From Chloroflexota bacterium (GTDB lineage: Bacteria > Chloroflexota > Limnocylindria > Limnocylindrales > CSP1-4), in NCBI GenBank assembly GCA_021812735.1, contig JAKAMV010000125.1, forward strand, positions 1 through 16,338: a stretch of DNA of 16,338 nt, in the 5' to 3' direction. A model generated the notes under the pieces. The model saw only the letters and a program-made list of their open reading frames with translations, did not search any database and was not told where the DNA came from. A program made the translations under genes and the position numbers. This document shows, one piece after another, positions 1 through 6,895 of this stretch (positions are counted from its first letter, which is position 1; every line of letters starts with the position of its first letter).

Positions 1-290
1 CGCTGTGGATCGGCCACCGCGACCGGCCCAACGAGCAGCTGCTCCGCAGTCCCGCCCTGATGAACGCCGACGGCGCCGCCGCCGCCAGGCTCCCCGGCGG
101 CCACGTTGAGGGTTTCGCCGACACTTTCGGTGCGGCGTTCACCGCCGTCTACGCCGATGTCGCCGCGGGGCGGCCGTCCGACCGCCCGCGCTATGCCACC
201 TTCGCCGCCGGCCACGAGGAGATGGCCATCGGGGACGCGGTCCTCGAGAGCAGGCGGACCGGCACCTGGGCCAGGGTCAACAGGGACTGA
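1..290 (+). CDS. Gfo/Idh/MocA oxidoreductase, C-terminal fragment
   Basis: The window opens inside this gene; the reading frame begins at base 3 and ends with TGA at 288-290, leaving about 95 residues. The visible stretch matches the C-terminal end of Gfo/Idh/MocA sugar oxidoreductases: a tryptophan-containing strand, then the LPGGHVEGFADTF segment typical of members acting on free or glycosidic sugars, and a closing helix with a short strand ending in TWARV. The NAD(P)-binding Rossmann half lies outside the window. The next gene, a sugar isomerase/epimerase, starts 28 bases downstream on the same strand, so the two are probably co-transcribed; this pairing is common in carbohydrate catabolic loci. 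The substrate cannot be told from this fragment. Confidence 0.85.
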   Translation, partial: LWIGHRDRPNEQLLRSPALMNADGAAAARLPGGHVEGFADTFGAAFTAVYADVAAGRPSDRPRYATFAAGHEEMAIGDAVLESRRTGTWARVNRD

Positions 291-318
291 TGCCCCGCCA
301 CGCAGAGGAGCAGCCGCG

Positions 319-1233
319 ATGAAGCTCGGCTTCCTGACCGCCCCGTTCCCGGAGACGCCGCTCATGGAGGTGGGCGACTGGGCCGCGTCTGAGGGCTTCG
401 AGGTGCTGGAGATCGCCTGCTGGCCGCGGAGCGAGGGCCCCACCCGCCGCTACGCGGGCACGAGCCATATCGACGTGGCGAACCTGTCGGCGGGCCAGGC
501 CAGGGATATCCGCGCCGAGCTCGACGCGAAGGGCCTGGGCGTTTCCGGCCTCGGCTTCTACCCCAACCCGCTCCATCCCGACTCCGCGCACCGGGAGCAG
601 GTCATCGGCCACCTCAAGAAGGTGATCGACGCGGCTGAGCTCATGGACGTCCCCCTCGTCAACACCTTCCTGGGTGGCGACGGCGCCAAGAACCAGGACC
701 AGAACTGGGAGGAGGCCCTCCGGGTCTGGCCGGACGTCGTGCGGTACGCGCAGGACCACGGGCGCCGGCTCACCTTCGAGAACTGCCCGATGTTGTTCAG
801 CTACGACGAGTGGCCGGGCGGGCACAACATCGCCACCACGCCGCGGATGTGGCGGCGGATCCTGGAGCGGTGGGAGGGCGCGGTCGGGCTCAACTTCGAC
901 CCGAGCCACCTGATCCTCCAGATGATCGACACGCGGCGCTTCCTCCGGGAGTTCGGGGCGCACGTCCTCCACTACCAGGCGAAAGATCTGATGATCGACC
1001 GCGACGGGCTCTACGAGCGCGGCGTGTTCTCGATGGGGATGGGCTGGCAGGTCCCGCGCATCCCCGGCCTCGGCGAGGTGGACTGGGGGGTCGTCCACGG
1101 CGAGCTGTATCGGGCGGGATACGAGGGCGACTGCGTCATCGAGCACGAGGACCGGCGGTTCGAGGGGACCGACGAGAAGGTCAAGCAGGGATTCCTGATC
1201 GCCCGGGACGTTCTGCGGCCGTACTGCCACTGA
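319..1233 (+). CDS. Sugar phosphate isomerase/epimerase (xylose isomerase-like TIM barrel)
   Basis: A 304-residue protein of the AP-endonuclease 2-type TIM-barrel family, which includes IolE, hydroxypyruvate isomerase and many keto-sugar isomerases and epimerases. Candidate metal-binding acidic residues sit at strand ends as expected: the Glu of LTFENCPM, the Asp of NFDPSHL and the Glu of CVIEHEDRRFEG near the C-terminus, with His and Lys in HYQAKD. The ATG at 319 follows an AGAGGAG ribosome-binding site at 304-310; an upstream extension in the same frame would overlap the preceding gene and lacks family similarity. Its pairing with the Gfo/Idh/MocA gene just upstream suggests oxidised-sugar metabolism. 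The family is certain; the substrate, and the choice between isomerase and epimerase, are not. No promoter is visible in the 28-base gap before it. Confidence 0.9.
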   Translation: MKLGFLTAPFPETPLMEVGDWAASEGFEVLEIACWPRSEGPTRRYAGTSHIDVANLSAGQARDIRAELDAKGLGVSGLGFYPNPLHPDSAHREQVIGHLKKVIDAAELMDVPLVNTFLGGDGAKNQDQNWEEALRVWPDVVRYAQDHGRRLTFENCPMLFSYDEWPGGHNIATTPRMWRRILERWEGAVGLNFDPSHLILQMIDTRRFLREFGAHVLHYQAKDLMIDRDGLYERGVFSMGMGWQVPRIPGLGEVDWGVVHGELYRAGYEGDCVIEHEDRRFEGTDEKVKQGFLIARDVLRPYCH

Positions 1234-1259
1234 CGTGGCCGACGCCCCGCCTCCGAGGG

Positions 1260-1288
1260 TTGACTCTGGGGTGGGCCGCTCGTAGGAT
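1260..1288 (+). promoter_or_regulatory. Predicted sigma70-type promoter of the deoC-sugar ABC operon
   Basis: A -35 element TTGACT (1260-1265) and a -10 element TAGGAT (1283-1288) are separated by exactly 17 bases. The predicted transcription start, near 1295, falls inside the inverted-repeat element listed next, leaving a 5' leader of roughly 65 bases before deoC. It lies in the 128-base gap after the sugar isomerase gene and is the only convincing promoter seen ahead of this eight-gene run. Confidence 0.65.
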
Positions 1289-1290
1289 CC

Positions 1291-1306
1291 ATCATCGATT
1301 ATCGAG
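1291..1306 (+). promoter_or_regulatory. Predicted operator, GntR-type inverted repeat (copy 1)
   Basis: The element ATCATCGATTATCGAG begins two bases after the -10 box. It contains TCGAT-T-ATCGA (1295-1305), a perfect 5-bp inverted repeat around one central base. The same 16 bases recur at 15975-15990 with one difference, exactly at that central base. A site covering the start point is well placed for repression. Assigning it to the GntR-family regulator encoded at 16046 is an inference from proximity of copy 2 to that gene. Confidence 0.65.
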
Positions 1307-1361
1307 GACAGTCGGCAACCGATCCGCACGATCGCCGCAACGTGCCTCAACCTGGAGTGAC

Positions 1362-2105
1362 ATGAGCCTCGACATCGCCGACTTGACCGAGCGCGACATC
1401 GCCAAGACCATCGACCACAGCCTGCTGCGGCCGGAGCTGGACGATCGCCAGATTGATGAGGGCTGCGCGCTGGCCGCGAAGTACGACGTGGCGTCGGTGT
1501 GCTGCCGGCCGGCGGACATCCGCCGGGCGGTCGGACTGCTCGCCGGCACAGACGTGGCCGTGGGTGCCACAGTCGGCTTCCCGCACGGCAACCACCGGAC
1601 CGAGACGAAGGTCGCCGAGGCGCGGCAGGCGCTGGCCGACGGCGCGACGGAGCTCGACATGGTGCTCCAGATCGGCGCCCTCAAGTCGGGCCGGGACGCG
1701 GATGTCCAGGCTGACATCGCCGCCGTCGTAGCGGTGGCCCACGCGGCCGGCGCCATCGTCAAGGTGATCTTCGAGAACGCGTACCTCACCGATGGCGAGA
1801 AGGTGCGGGCCTGCCGGCTATCCGAGGCCGCCGGCGCCGACTTCGTCAAGACGAGCACCGGCTTCGCGCCGTCGGGCGCCACGCACGACGACCTCCGCCT
1901 GATGCGGGCCAACACGTCGCCGCAGATCCAGATCAAGGCGGCCGGCGGGGTCCGGACGCTCGACGCGCTGCTCGCCGTGATGGAGCTCGGGGTGACCCGC
2001 GTCGGCGCCACCGCGACCGAGGCGATCATCGAGGACTTTCGGGCCCGCAAGGCAGGGCTCGCCGTTGCGCCAGCCGGCAGCGCGAAGCTGGGGGGCGGCT
2101 TCTGA
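1362..2105 (+). CDS. deoC: Deoxyribose-phosphate aldolase family protein
   Basis: A 247-residue class I aldolase. DeoC reversibly cleaves 2-deoxyribose 5-phosphate to glyceraldehyde 3-phosphate and acetaldehyde through a lysine Schiff base. The expected residues are present: Asp99 in ELDMVLQIGALK, the Schiff-base Lys163 in DFVKTSTGF, and Lys192 in IKAAGGVRT. The length is normal for the family. The ATG at 1362 is preceded by TGGAG four bases upstream. The protein ends in Phe, whereas E. coli DeoC ends in a catalytically important Tyr. It is the first gene behind the promoter and operator at 1260-1306, and its stop codon overlaps the next start by one base (TGATG). No nucleoside phosphorylase or phosphopentomutase gene accompanies it here, so it may act on another sugar phosphate in this operon. 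The family is secure; the substrate is less so. Confidence 0.92.
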   Translation: MSLDIADLTERDIAKTIDHSLLRPELDDRQIDEGCALAAKYDVASVCCRPADIRRAVGLLAGTDVAVGATVGFPHGNHRTETKVAEARQALADGATELDMVLQIGALKSGRDADVQADIAAVVAVAHAAGAIVKVIFENAYLTDGEKVRACRLSEAAGADFVKTSTGFAPSGATHDDLRLMRANTSPQIQIKAAGGVRTLDALLAVMELGVTRVGATATEAIIEDFRARKAGLAVAPAGSAKLGGGF

Positions 2106-3166
2106 TGCAGCCCGTCCGGATCGCAATGCTCGGCTGCGGGTTCATCGGCGACTTCCACGCACAGGGGCTCCGCTACGTGCGCGCCGGGCGCCTGGTCGCC
2201 GCGTGCGACGCCGACGCGGCCCGCCGAGAGGCCTTCGCCGACAAGTTCGGCTGCCGGCCTGTGGCCACGCTCGACGAGCTGTGCGCCGATCCCGACGTCG
2301 ACCTCGTGGTTGTGTCCCTGCCCAACCACCTTCACCGGGACGCGGTGCTCACGATCGCTGCCGCGGGCAAGGGCGTCGCCTGCACCAAGCCCCTCGGCCG
2401 CAACGCCGCCGAGGCGCGGGACATGCTCGCCGCGGTTGACCAGGCCGGCGTGTTCAACGCCTACCTGGAGAACGTGATCTTCAATCCCGACCTGCTGCGC
2501 ATGCGCGCGATGGTCGAGGCGGGGTCGGTCGGCCGGCTGACCACCGTGCGCGCCCGCGAGGGCCACTCCGGACCGCACGCCCCGCACTTCTGGAACGCCG
2601 AGCTCGCGGGCGGCGGGGCGCTGCTCGACATGGCCTCGCACGGCGCCGAGTACGCCCGCTTCCTGTTCGGCAAGGACGCCGTGGTGGCCGATGTGTTCGC
2701 TTGGGGCGCCACGCTGGTCCACGGGGCGCGAACCACGGGCGAGGACAACGCCATGATGATCATGCGCCTGGCCGACGGGCGCGCCGCGACGATCGACGTC
2801 TCGTGGTCGTCGAAGGGCGGTCTCGAAGGCCGCTTCGAGGCGTACGGCGACGCCGGCCGGCTGATCACCGACATCAGCGTCGGTTCGCTCAAGGCCTTCG
2901 TGGAGCGCCCGGCGGGCTACGTCGTCGAAAAGGCCGACGCCGAGACCGGCTGGCTGTTCCCCGTGCCCGACGAGGTCCGGGTCCACGGCCACGATCTGAT
3001 GATGGCCGACGTCGTGGGCGCCCTTGCCGAGGGGCGGGCCCCACAGGAGACGTTCCGCGACGGCTTCGCCGTCAACGCCGTGCTCGACGCCGCCTACCGC
3101 TCTATGGGCAGCGGCCGCTGGGAGCCGGTCGAGCCAACCCCCACACCGGCGAACGACGCGCGATGA
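2105..3166 (+). CDS. Gfo/Idh/MocA family NAD(P)-dependent oxidoreductase
   Basis: A 353-residue cytosolic dehydrogenase. The N-terminal Rossmann fold starts with IAMLGCGFIG (glycine motif at residues 10-15). The usual EKP catalytic motif reads TKPLGRN (94-100), so the catalytic Lys95 is kept while the preceding Glu is Thr. The family's GGGxLLDMxxH motif is present at 169-179 (GGGALLDMASH), supplying the Asp and His near the active site. The C-terminal half is the alpha/beta substrate domain. The family oxidises or reduces a hydroxyl on sugars, inositols or sugar phosphates. The start overlaps the deoC stop by one base and the 3' end overlaps the SIS gene by four (ATGA), indicating translational coupling. 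It is not closely recognisable as inositol dehydrogenase, and the substrate is unknown. Confidence 0.9.
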   Translation: MQPVRIAMLGCGFIGDFHAQGLRYVRAGRLVAACDADAARREAFADKFGCRPVATLDELCADPDVDLVVVSLPNHLHRDAVLTIAAAGKGVACTKPLGRNAAEARDMLAAVDQAGVFNAYLENVIFNPDLLRMRAMVEAGSVGRLTTVRAREGHSGPHAPHFWNAELAGGGALLDMASHGAEYARFLFGKDAVVADVFAWGATLVHGARTTGEDNAMMIMRLADGRAATIDVSWSSKGGLEGRFEAYGDAGRLITDISVGSLKAFVERPAGYVVEKADAETGWLFPVPDEVRVHGHDLMMADVVGALAEGRAPQETFRDGFAVNAVLDAAYRSMGSGRWEPVEPTPTPANDAR

Positions 3167-3948
3167 CCGCCGCCACCGCGTGGCTCTCCGCCGCCGCCGA
3201 CGTGCTCTCGCGCGTGGCCGTCACGCAGGCCGCGGGCATCGAGACGGCGAGCCAGTGGTGCGCCGAGGCCATCGCCGCGGACGGCCTGGTGCACCTGTTC
3301 GGCACCGGCCACTCGCGGATCCCGGTGGAGGAGATGTTCCCGCGCTACGGCTCGTACCCGGGCTTCAACCCCATCGTGGAGCTCTCGATGACGTTCCACA
3401 CGCCGGTCGTGGGGGCCAACGGCCAGCGCCAGGCGATGTTTATCGAGCGGACGCCGGGCCTGGCGGAGGTGATCCTGTCCAACTTCCGGTTCGGGCCCCA
3501 CGACGTGATGATGGTCTTCTCGGCTGGCGGCACGACTGCGGTCCCGGTCGAGATGGCTCAGGGTGCGCAGGCCCGCGGCCTGCGCGTCGTCGCGGTGACG
3601 TCGGTGGCGCAGTCCCTGGCCGGGGAGCCCGAGCCGGCCGCGGGCGCCCGGTTGCTCGAGGTCGCTGACCTCGTCCTCGACGTGTGCAGCCCGTCCGCCG
3701 ACGCCGCGGTGGCGCTCGAGGGCCTTGAGAGCCCGGTCGGCCCGCTGTCGACGGTAGGTGCCGTCGCCATCGTCAACGCCATCAAGTCCCGGACCGCCGA
3801 GCTGCTCGTCGGCCGCGGGGCGATGCCTCCCGTGATCAGCCGCGCGAGCGCGGTCGGTGCCGCACGGTCACGGGAGCTGTTCGATCAGGCCTATCGAGAG
3901 CATGCGCGGCGGCTCGCCCGTGCGATCGACCAGCAAGGAGGTGAGTGA
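3163..3948 (+). CDS. SIS-domain sugar isomerase (UPF0309-like)
   Basis: A 261-residue SIS (sugar isomerase) domain protein resembling the UPF0309 group. The N-terminal helical part is followed by HLFGTGHSR (44-52), the first phosphosugar-binding loop, and VFSAGGTTAVPVE (118-130), the second loop, with a nucleotide-binding-like fold between and after them. A conserved acidic/aromatic stretch EEMFPRYGSYPGFNP follows the first loop. SIS proteins bind phosphosugars as isomerases, lyases/etherases or regulatory domains; there is no fused DNA-binding domain here, so an enzyme is likely. The start ATG lies in an ATGA overlap with the upstream oxidoreductase gene. With the ROK kinase later in the operon, it probably acts on a phosphorylated sugar. 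The exact reaction cannot be assigned. Confidence 0.85.
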   Translation: MTAATAWLSAAADVLSRVAVTQAAGIETASQWCAEAIAADGLVHLFGTGHSRIPVEEMFPRYGSYPGFNPIVELSMTFHTPVVGANGQRQAMFIERTPGLAEVILSNFRFGPHDVMMVFSAGGTTAVPVEMAQGAQARGLRVVAVTSVAQSLAGEPEPAAGARLLEVADLVLDVCSPSADAAVALEGLESPVGPLSTVGAVAIVNAIKSRTAELLVGRGAMPPVISRASAVGAARSRELFDQAYREHARRLARAIDQQGGE

Positions 3949-4040
3949 CGGTCCGAGGAGATCGAACGAACGCCTGCGGAGCTTGTCGGGCCGGCGCTCT
4001 ACCCAGAGTCGCCGTTCACCCCAAGGAGGAGAAGGACTAG
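3945..4040 (+). CDS. Possible 31-residue leader ORF before the binding-protein gene
   Basis: An open frame starts with GTG in a GTGA overlap with the SIS stop codon and ends with TAG directly abutting the ATG at 4041. A perfect AAGGAGGTGA ribosome-binding core (3935-3944) lies immediately upstream, although the three-base spacing to GTG is short. The peptide contains Cys11 and Cys14 (CGAC) and ends in KEEKD, encoded by the bases that also form the ribosome-binding site of the next gene. Against coding: 11 of 31 codons end in A or T, unlike the strongly GC-ending neighbours, and I recognise no similarity. It may simply be an untranslated spacer. Confidence 0.2.
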   Translation: MTVRGDRTNACGACRAGALPRVAVHPKEEKD

Positions 4041-5225
4041 ATGCACCAGTTGCACAAGGCGCGCAGCCTGGCCGCGGTCGGCGCGATCGTGGTCTTGGTC
4101 GGCGCGTGTGGGAGCGGGACCGCCACGACGGCCCCCGCCGCCAGTCAGGCACCCACCGCTGCCGCGACGCAAGCGGCATCGGCAGGCGCGACCGCCGCGC
4201 CCAGCACGGCGGCCACGGGCCCGTTCACGATCGGCTACTCCAACGGGGCGGGTGTCGGCAACGGCTTCCGCGAGGAGCAGGTCTGCACGGCCAAGGCTGA
4301 GGTCGCGGCCCTGGGGCCGAGCAAGATCTCCAACATCACGGTGATCCACCGCAACACCGACGCGGCCGGCCAGCTGTCCGACCTGCGGTCGCTGATCTCC
4401 AAGAACGTCAACGCGATCGTCTTCAACCCGAACGACCCCGATGCGCTGAACCCGGCCCTCGCCGAGGCGCACAAGGCGGGCATCGTGACGGTCTCGGTCG
4501 ACGCGTACGTCACCGACCCGAACACCTGGAACCTCTACAACAACCAGGTCAAGTACGCGTACCTCGGCGCCAAGTGGCTGTTCCAGCAGCTGGGCGGCAC
4601 CGGCACCGTCTGGTACACGCGCGGCCTGGCCGGCAACCCGGCCGACTCCGACCGTGACACTGGCTTCAACCAGGCCCTCAAGGAATTCCCCGGCATCAAG
4701 GTGATCAACCCCGGCGGCACGTTCACCGGATGGGATCCGGCCACGGCCACCCAGATCACCAACGACTTCATCTCCAGCGGCGGCTACGACAAGATCCAGG
4801 GCATCTGGGCGTCCGGCATGGGCGCGCAGATCGTCGATGCGATCAAGGCCGCCAACAAGAAGTTCGTGCCGATCGCGGACGCCGACATCGGCGCCTTCGT
4901 CAAGCAGCTTCTTGACCAGACCAACTACCCGGGCCTCATCGGCGCGGCGGTCACCAACACCGCGTCCGTGGGCGGCGCCGGCGTGAACATGGCCTACAAG
5001 CTGCTCACCGGCCAGACGATCCAGCCGTCCGCTGGCGCCGGCCGGCCCAACACGGTCCTGCTCGACCCGCAGATCCTCGACAACACGACGGCCCAGGGCA
5101 AGGCCGACCTCCAGAAGTGGATCTCGGTCCCGGGCCTGGATCCGCTCTGGCCGCTCAGCCTCTCGATCCCGGGTTGGACCGACTACGATCCCAACACGGT
5201 CCCGGCCACCTGCAAGGGCGCCTAG
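4041..5225 (+). CDS. Sugar ABC transporter substrate-binding lipoprotein
   Basis: A 394-residue extracytoplasmic binding protein of the ribose/LacI-like type (Peripla_BP_4). It begins with a short charged n-region, a hydrophobic segment (about 10-20) and the lipobox LVGAC with the lipidated Cys at 23. A low-complexity Ala/Thr/Pro/Gln linker (about 24-60) follows, then the ligand domain from FTIGYSN (about 62) to the end. The ATG at 4041 follows AAGGAGGAGAAGG. The protein captures the operon's sugar outside the membrane for the downstream ATPase and permeases. It is 92 bases after the SIS gene and 74 bases before the ATPase gene, with a strong hairpin in the latter gap that may keep its transcript more abundant than the membrane components. 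Binding specificity is not evident from sequence alone. Confidence 0.93.
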   Translation: MHQLHKARSLAAVGAIVVLVGACGSGTATTAPAASQAPTAAATQAASAGATAAPSTAATGPFTIGYSNGAGVGNGFREEQVCTAKAEVAALGPSKISNITVIHRNTDAAGQLSDLRSLISKNVNAIVFNPNDPDALNPALAEAHKAGIVTVSVDAYVTDPNTWNLYNNQVKYAYLGAKWLFQQLGGTGTVWYTRGLAGNPADSDRDTGFNQALKEFPGIKVINPGGTFTGWDPATATQITNDFISSGGYDKIQGIWASGMGAQIVDAIKAANKKFVPIADADIGAFVKQLLDQTNYPGLIGAAVTNTASVGGAGVNMAYKLLTGQTIQPSAGAGRPNTVLLDPQILDNTTAQGKADLQKWISVPGLDPLWPLSLSIPGWTDYDPNTVPATCKGA

Positions 5226-5249
5226 CACCTAGGTACCGCAACTCCGCCG

Positions 5250-5284
5250 AGCGGGGGACGCCGGTCAGCCCGGCGTCCCCCGCT
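5250..5284 (+). terminator. Strong intercistronic hairpin (attenuator or mRNA stabiliser)
   Basis: A perfect 14-bp inverted repeat (5251-5264 and 5270-5283, left arm GCGGGGGACGCCGG) with a five-base loop, extended by an A-T pair at 5250/5284. No T-tract follows. It sits 25 bases after the binding-protein stop and 7 bases before the ATPase ribosome-binding site AGGAG. Such stem-loops between a binding-protein gene and its membrane partners are known to raise the relative level of the binding protein, by partial termination or by protecting the upstream mRNA end. Which of these applies here is not visible. Confidence 0.7.
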
Positions 5285-5299
5285 TCGCCCAGGAGATCC

Positions 5300-6895
5300 A
5301 TGACTGCCACGACAACCACGGGCCTCCTGCTCGAGGCCTCCGGCATCTCCAAGACCTACGGTGCGGTCGTCGCGCTCCGGTCGGCGTCCCTTGCCGTGCA
5401 GCCCGGCGAGGTCCACGCGCTGCTCGGTGCCAACGGCGCCGGGAAGAGCACGCTGGTCAAGATCCTCACCGGTGCCGTCCGCCCAGACGGCGGCCGGATC
5501 GTGGTCCGGGGACGCGAGCGGACCTCGCACTCACCGGCCGAGGCGCGCCGGAACGGCCTTGTGTCCGTCTACCAGGAGCCAGCGCTCATCCCGGACCTGG
5601 ACATCCGCGGCAACCTCCGGCTCACCCGGACGCCCGTCGAGCCGTTCCGCCACTGGCTCAGCGAGCTGGGCCTCGACGATCTCGACCTCGGGCGCCTCGC
5701 GCGGCGCCTGCCGCTCGCCTCCCTGCGCATCATCGATCTCGCGCGGGCGTTGGCCATCGAGCCCGACGTGCTGCTGATGGACGAGATGACGGCCGCCCTG
5801 CCCGCCAACCTGACCGAGCGGGTCCTCGAGGTGATCGGCCGCAAGCGCGGCGGCCAGCAGTCCGTGATCTTCATCTCGCACCGGATGATCGAGATCGCCG
5901 CGGTCTGCGATCGGGCGACGGTCCTTCGCGAGGGCGAGACGGTCGGTGTCGTCGACGTCACCGCGGGCTCGGAGGACAAGATCGTCAAGCTCATGCTGGG
6001 CGACGTCGCGCGGGAGCTCGTTCGGCGCGAGGCGTCGGTCGAGGCCGCCGCCGATCACGGCGCGCGGACGCCGCGCATCAGCGCCCGGAACCTGGGCAAC
6101 GGCCAGCGCCTGCACGACGCGAGCTTCGAGCTGTACCCAGGAGAGGTCGTAGGCCTGGTGGCGCTCGAGGGCCAGGGGCAGGACGAGCTGTTCGAGATCC
6201 TGTCGGGCGCGGACCGCCCCGCCAGCGGCTCGCTTGCTCTCGACGGGCAGCCTGTCTCCTTCCGGCACCCGGCGGACGCGATCCGCCAAGGGGTCGTGTT
6301 CGTCCCGGCGGACCGCGCCGAGGCTCTCCTGATGCAGCGCAGCGTCCGCGAGAACGTCTCCCTGCCGATGTCCGCGCGCATCTCCCAGTGGGGCCTGTTC
6401 AACCTCGGCCGGGAGCAGCACACGGTCAGCCAAGCGGTGGAGCGGCTCCAGATCGACGCTCGAGCCGGCGCGGAGGTGCGCCGCCTCTCCGGTGGCAACC
6501 AGCAGAAGGTCACGATCGCCCGCTGGGTCGCCGCCGGCGTCAAGACGATGCTGTGCTTCGACCCGACGCGCGGCATCGACATCCGCACCAAGAGCCAGAT
6601 CTACGTCCTGCTGCGCGAGCTCGCGGCCGCTGGGGCGGCGATCCTGCTGTACACGTCTGAGCTCAAGGAGATCCAGCTCGCCTGCGACCGAGTCATCGTG
6701 ATGTTCGGCGGCGACGTGGTGGCCGAGCTGAGCGTGGCAGGCGCCGACGAGGAGACCCTCCTGCGCGCGGCGCACAACCTCAAGGCGGGCGCCGCGCTCC
6801 CCGAGGAGCAGTACGCGCGCCAGCAGGCAGCACTCGTCGCGCAGCAGGTCAAGCCGACAGCGTCGTCGTCAGCCACTTCGGAGGGTCTGCGATGA
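5300..6895 (+). CDS. Sugar ABC transporter ATP-binding protein (double NBD, RbsA/MglA type)
   Basis: A 531-residue protein with two fused nucleotide-binding domains that powers the importer. NBD1 (about 8-240) has an intact Walker A GANGAGKST (43-51), Q-loop Gln92, Walker B LLMDE (Asp161-Glu162) and H-loop His194, but its signature motif is replaced by LPLASLR (137-143). NBD2 (about 257-500) has a perfect signature LSGGNQQK (396-403), but a Walker A region GQGQDE (291-296) without the nucleotide-binding Lys and a Walker B reading MLCFDPTRG (417-425), lacking the usual Asp-Glu pair. Asymmetric sites are typical of this family, but the NBD1 signature is more degraded than usual. The ATG at 5300 follows AGGAG. 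The end overlaps the first permease gene by four bases. Confidence 0.93.
   Translation: MTATTTTGLLLEASGISKTYGAVVALRSASLAVQPGEVHALLGANGAGKSTLVKILTGAVRPDGGRIVVRGRERTSHSPAEARRNGLVSVYQEPALIPDLDIRGNLRLTRTPVEPFRHWLSELGLDDLDLGRLARRLPLASLRIIDLARALAIEPDVLLMDEMTAALPANLTERVLEVIGRKRGGQQSVIFISHRMIEIAAVCDRATVLREGETVGVVDVTAGSEDKIVKLMLGDVARELVRREASVEAAADHGARTPRISARNLGNGQRLHDASFELYPGEVVGLVALEGQGQDELFEILSGADRPASGSLALDGQPVSFRHPADAIRQGVVFVPADRAEALLMQRSVRENVSLPMSARISQWGLFNLGREQHTVSQAVERLQIDARAGAEVRRLSGGNQQKVTIARWVAAGVKTMLCFDPTRGIDIRTKSQIYVLLRELAAAGAAILLYTSELKEIQLACDRVIVMFGGDVVAELSVAGADEETLLRAAHNLKAGAALPEEQYARQQAALVAQQVKPTASSSATSEGLR

Noticed and set aside
1226..1239. Small GCCAC/GTGGC stem over the stop codon of the sugar isomerase
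   Set aside because: Five base pairs with no T-tract are too little to call a terminator in such GC-rich sequence.
1292..2992. Long minus-strand open frame opposite deoC and the oxidoreductase gene (566 codons)
   Set aside because: It is antisense to two clearly conserved plus-strand genes, has no recognisable motif and is the usual shadow of high-GC coding DNA. The same applies to the long antisense frames at 277-1350, 3999-5228, 5531-6775 and 10102-11538.
5729..5738. ATCATCGATC inside the ATPase gene, resembling the shared operator
   Set aside because: Only the left part matches; the ATCGA half of the inverted repeat is missing and it encodes conserved ATPase residues.
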